A stretch of DNA of 64,000 nt from Chryseobacterium sp. LAM-KRS1 (GTDB taxonomy: Bacteria; Bacteroidota; Bacteroidia; Flavobacteriales; Weeksellaceae), in contig NZ_JAAOIZ010000004.1 in the NCBI RefSeq assembly GCF_013184525.1, positions 310,001 through 374,000 on the forward strand, read 5' to 3'. The notes beneath the pieces are model-generated. The model was given only the letters and a program-made list of their open reading frames with translations, made no database searches and was not told where the DNA came from. Below are positions 63,708-64,000 of this stretch, piece after piece. Position 1 is the stretch's first letter, and each line of letters starts with the position of its first letter. The position numbers and the translations under genes are program-made.

Positions 63708-64000
63708 CTTTTTCTTTACTCCATGAAAATCTTTTACATAAAAAGGTTCAAAGTAAGCAATATCTTCGTAGTCTTTACTTTCTGTTTTTTCAAGCGTCTT
63801 CTTTATCAGGTGTTGTGCGGAAGGGTATACCTCTTCATTATATTCTGCGTTGGGTAACTGCAGTATTTCTTTTGCTTTTTTAGCGCCATCTCCTACAAAA
63901 AGTATTTTTTTATCCGACCATTCACTAAAAGATTGTTCATCAAGAATTTTAGCTTCCGTAGAAGAAATCTCTTCTCCTGTAATGCCGTCATAAGCTGCCG
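63693..64000 (-). CDS. tsaB: TsaB (tRNA t6A biosynthesis), partial, C-terminal part
   Basis: The minus-strand frame is open from 64000 and ends at the stop 63693-63695; the start is outside the window. The visible C-terminus has ILFVGDGAKKAKEI, YPSAQHLIKKTLEK and YEDIAYFEPFYVKDF, typical for TsaB, the partner of TsaD in making N6-threonylcarbamoyladenosine on tRNA. The last residues are a basic tail (HGVKKKKSED). Confidence 0.88.
   Translation of the reverse strand, partial: AAYDGITGEEISSTEAKILDEQSFSEWSDKKILFVGDGAKKAKEILQLPNAEYNEEVYPSAQHLIKKTLEKTESKDYEDIAYFEPFYVKDFHGVKKKKSED

Overview
The window looks like chromosome of a Flavobacteriia member, most probably Chryseobacterium or a close Weeksellaceae relative (inference). 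The support is AT-rich DNA, a protein with a type IX secretion (T9SS) C-terminal sorting tail, a PorW/SprE-like T9SS lipoprotein, GLPGLI, DUF5690 and DUF3127 family proteins, TonB receptors with N-terminal carboxypeptidase-regulatory domains, and a -7 promoter element of the TAnnTTTG type. No phage, insertion sequence or CRISPR array was seen. Both window edges cut a gene.

Layout. 1-5311: minus-strand run of mutL, a rhomboid protease, two paralogous EEP phosphodiesterases and small lipoproteins. 5557-9300: a DUF1275 membrane protein, a universal-stress-like protein and an OmpR/histidine-kinase pair. 9468-18385: a plus-strand locus that reads as organophosphonate scavenging: XRE-cupin regulator, TonB receptor, DUF5690 membrane protein, TIGR03364-type FAD oxidoreductase, TIGR03351-type phosphonatase-like hydrolase, and a secreted alkaline-phosphatase-superfamily enzyme with LamG and T9SS domains. 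The last gene is preceded by a perfect 15-bp inverted repeat whose half-site recurs near the TonB receptor. 18467-25620: GNAT, MocR regulator, heptosyltransferase-like and LPS-kinase-like proteins, a phosphotransferase and ChrA. 25851-26475: a tandemly duplicated Leu-Gly-Leu tRNA block. 26655-37612: DUF3127, aat, EamA transporter, TPR protein, quinone oxidoreductase, Crp/Fnr, phosphoglucosamine mutase, feoAB with a small Cys-rich partner, GLPGLI, DinB. 37674-44453: TonB-type barrel, two tandem JmjC-like cupin proteins, M14 carboxypeptidase.

44582-52988 is the most interesting part: a minus-strand NAD+/ADP-ribose processing cluster. In transcription order it holds a Nudix-winged-helix (NrtR-like) regulator, a NADAR protein, an SPFH protein, a divergent NAD-kinase-like protein, a frameshifted macrodomain gene, a small protein of the 'ADP-ribosylation/crystallin J1' type, a TIGR02452 PARG-like protein, a Sir2 deacylase, an ADP-ribosylglycohydrolase, an RNA 2'-phosphotransferase and a metallophosphoesterase. 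Four copies of a 21-bp palindrome, TTTGYGT-N7-ACRCAAA (with small deviations), lie just upstream of the regulator, NADAR and SPFH genes. This suggests one NAD-responsive regulon for reversing or processing ADP-ribosylation and RNA-end modification.

53095-64000: DUF1579 lipoprotein, lepA, an ECF sigma/anti-sigma operon, then a plus-strand run of DUF2520, KdsC-like phosphatase, Maf and PorW/SprE-like genes, and the 3' end of tsaB.
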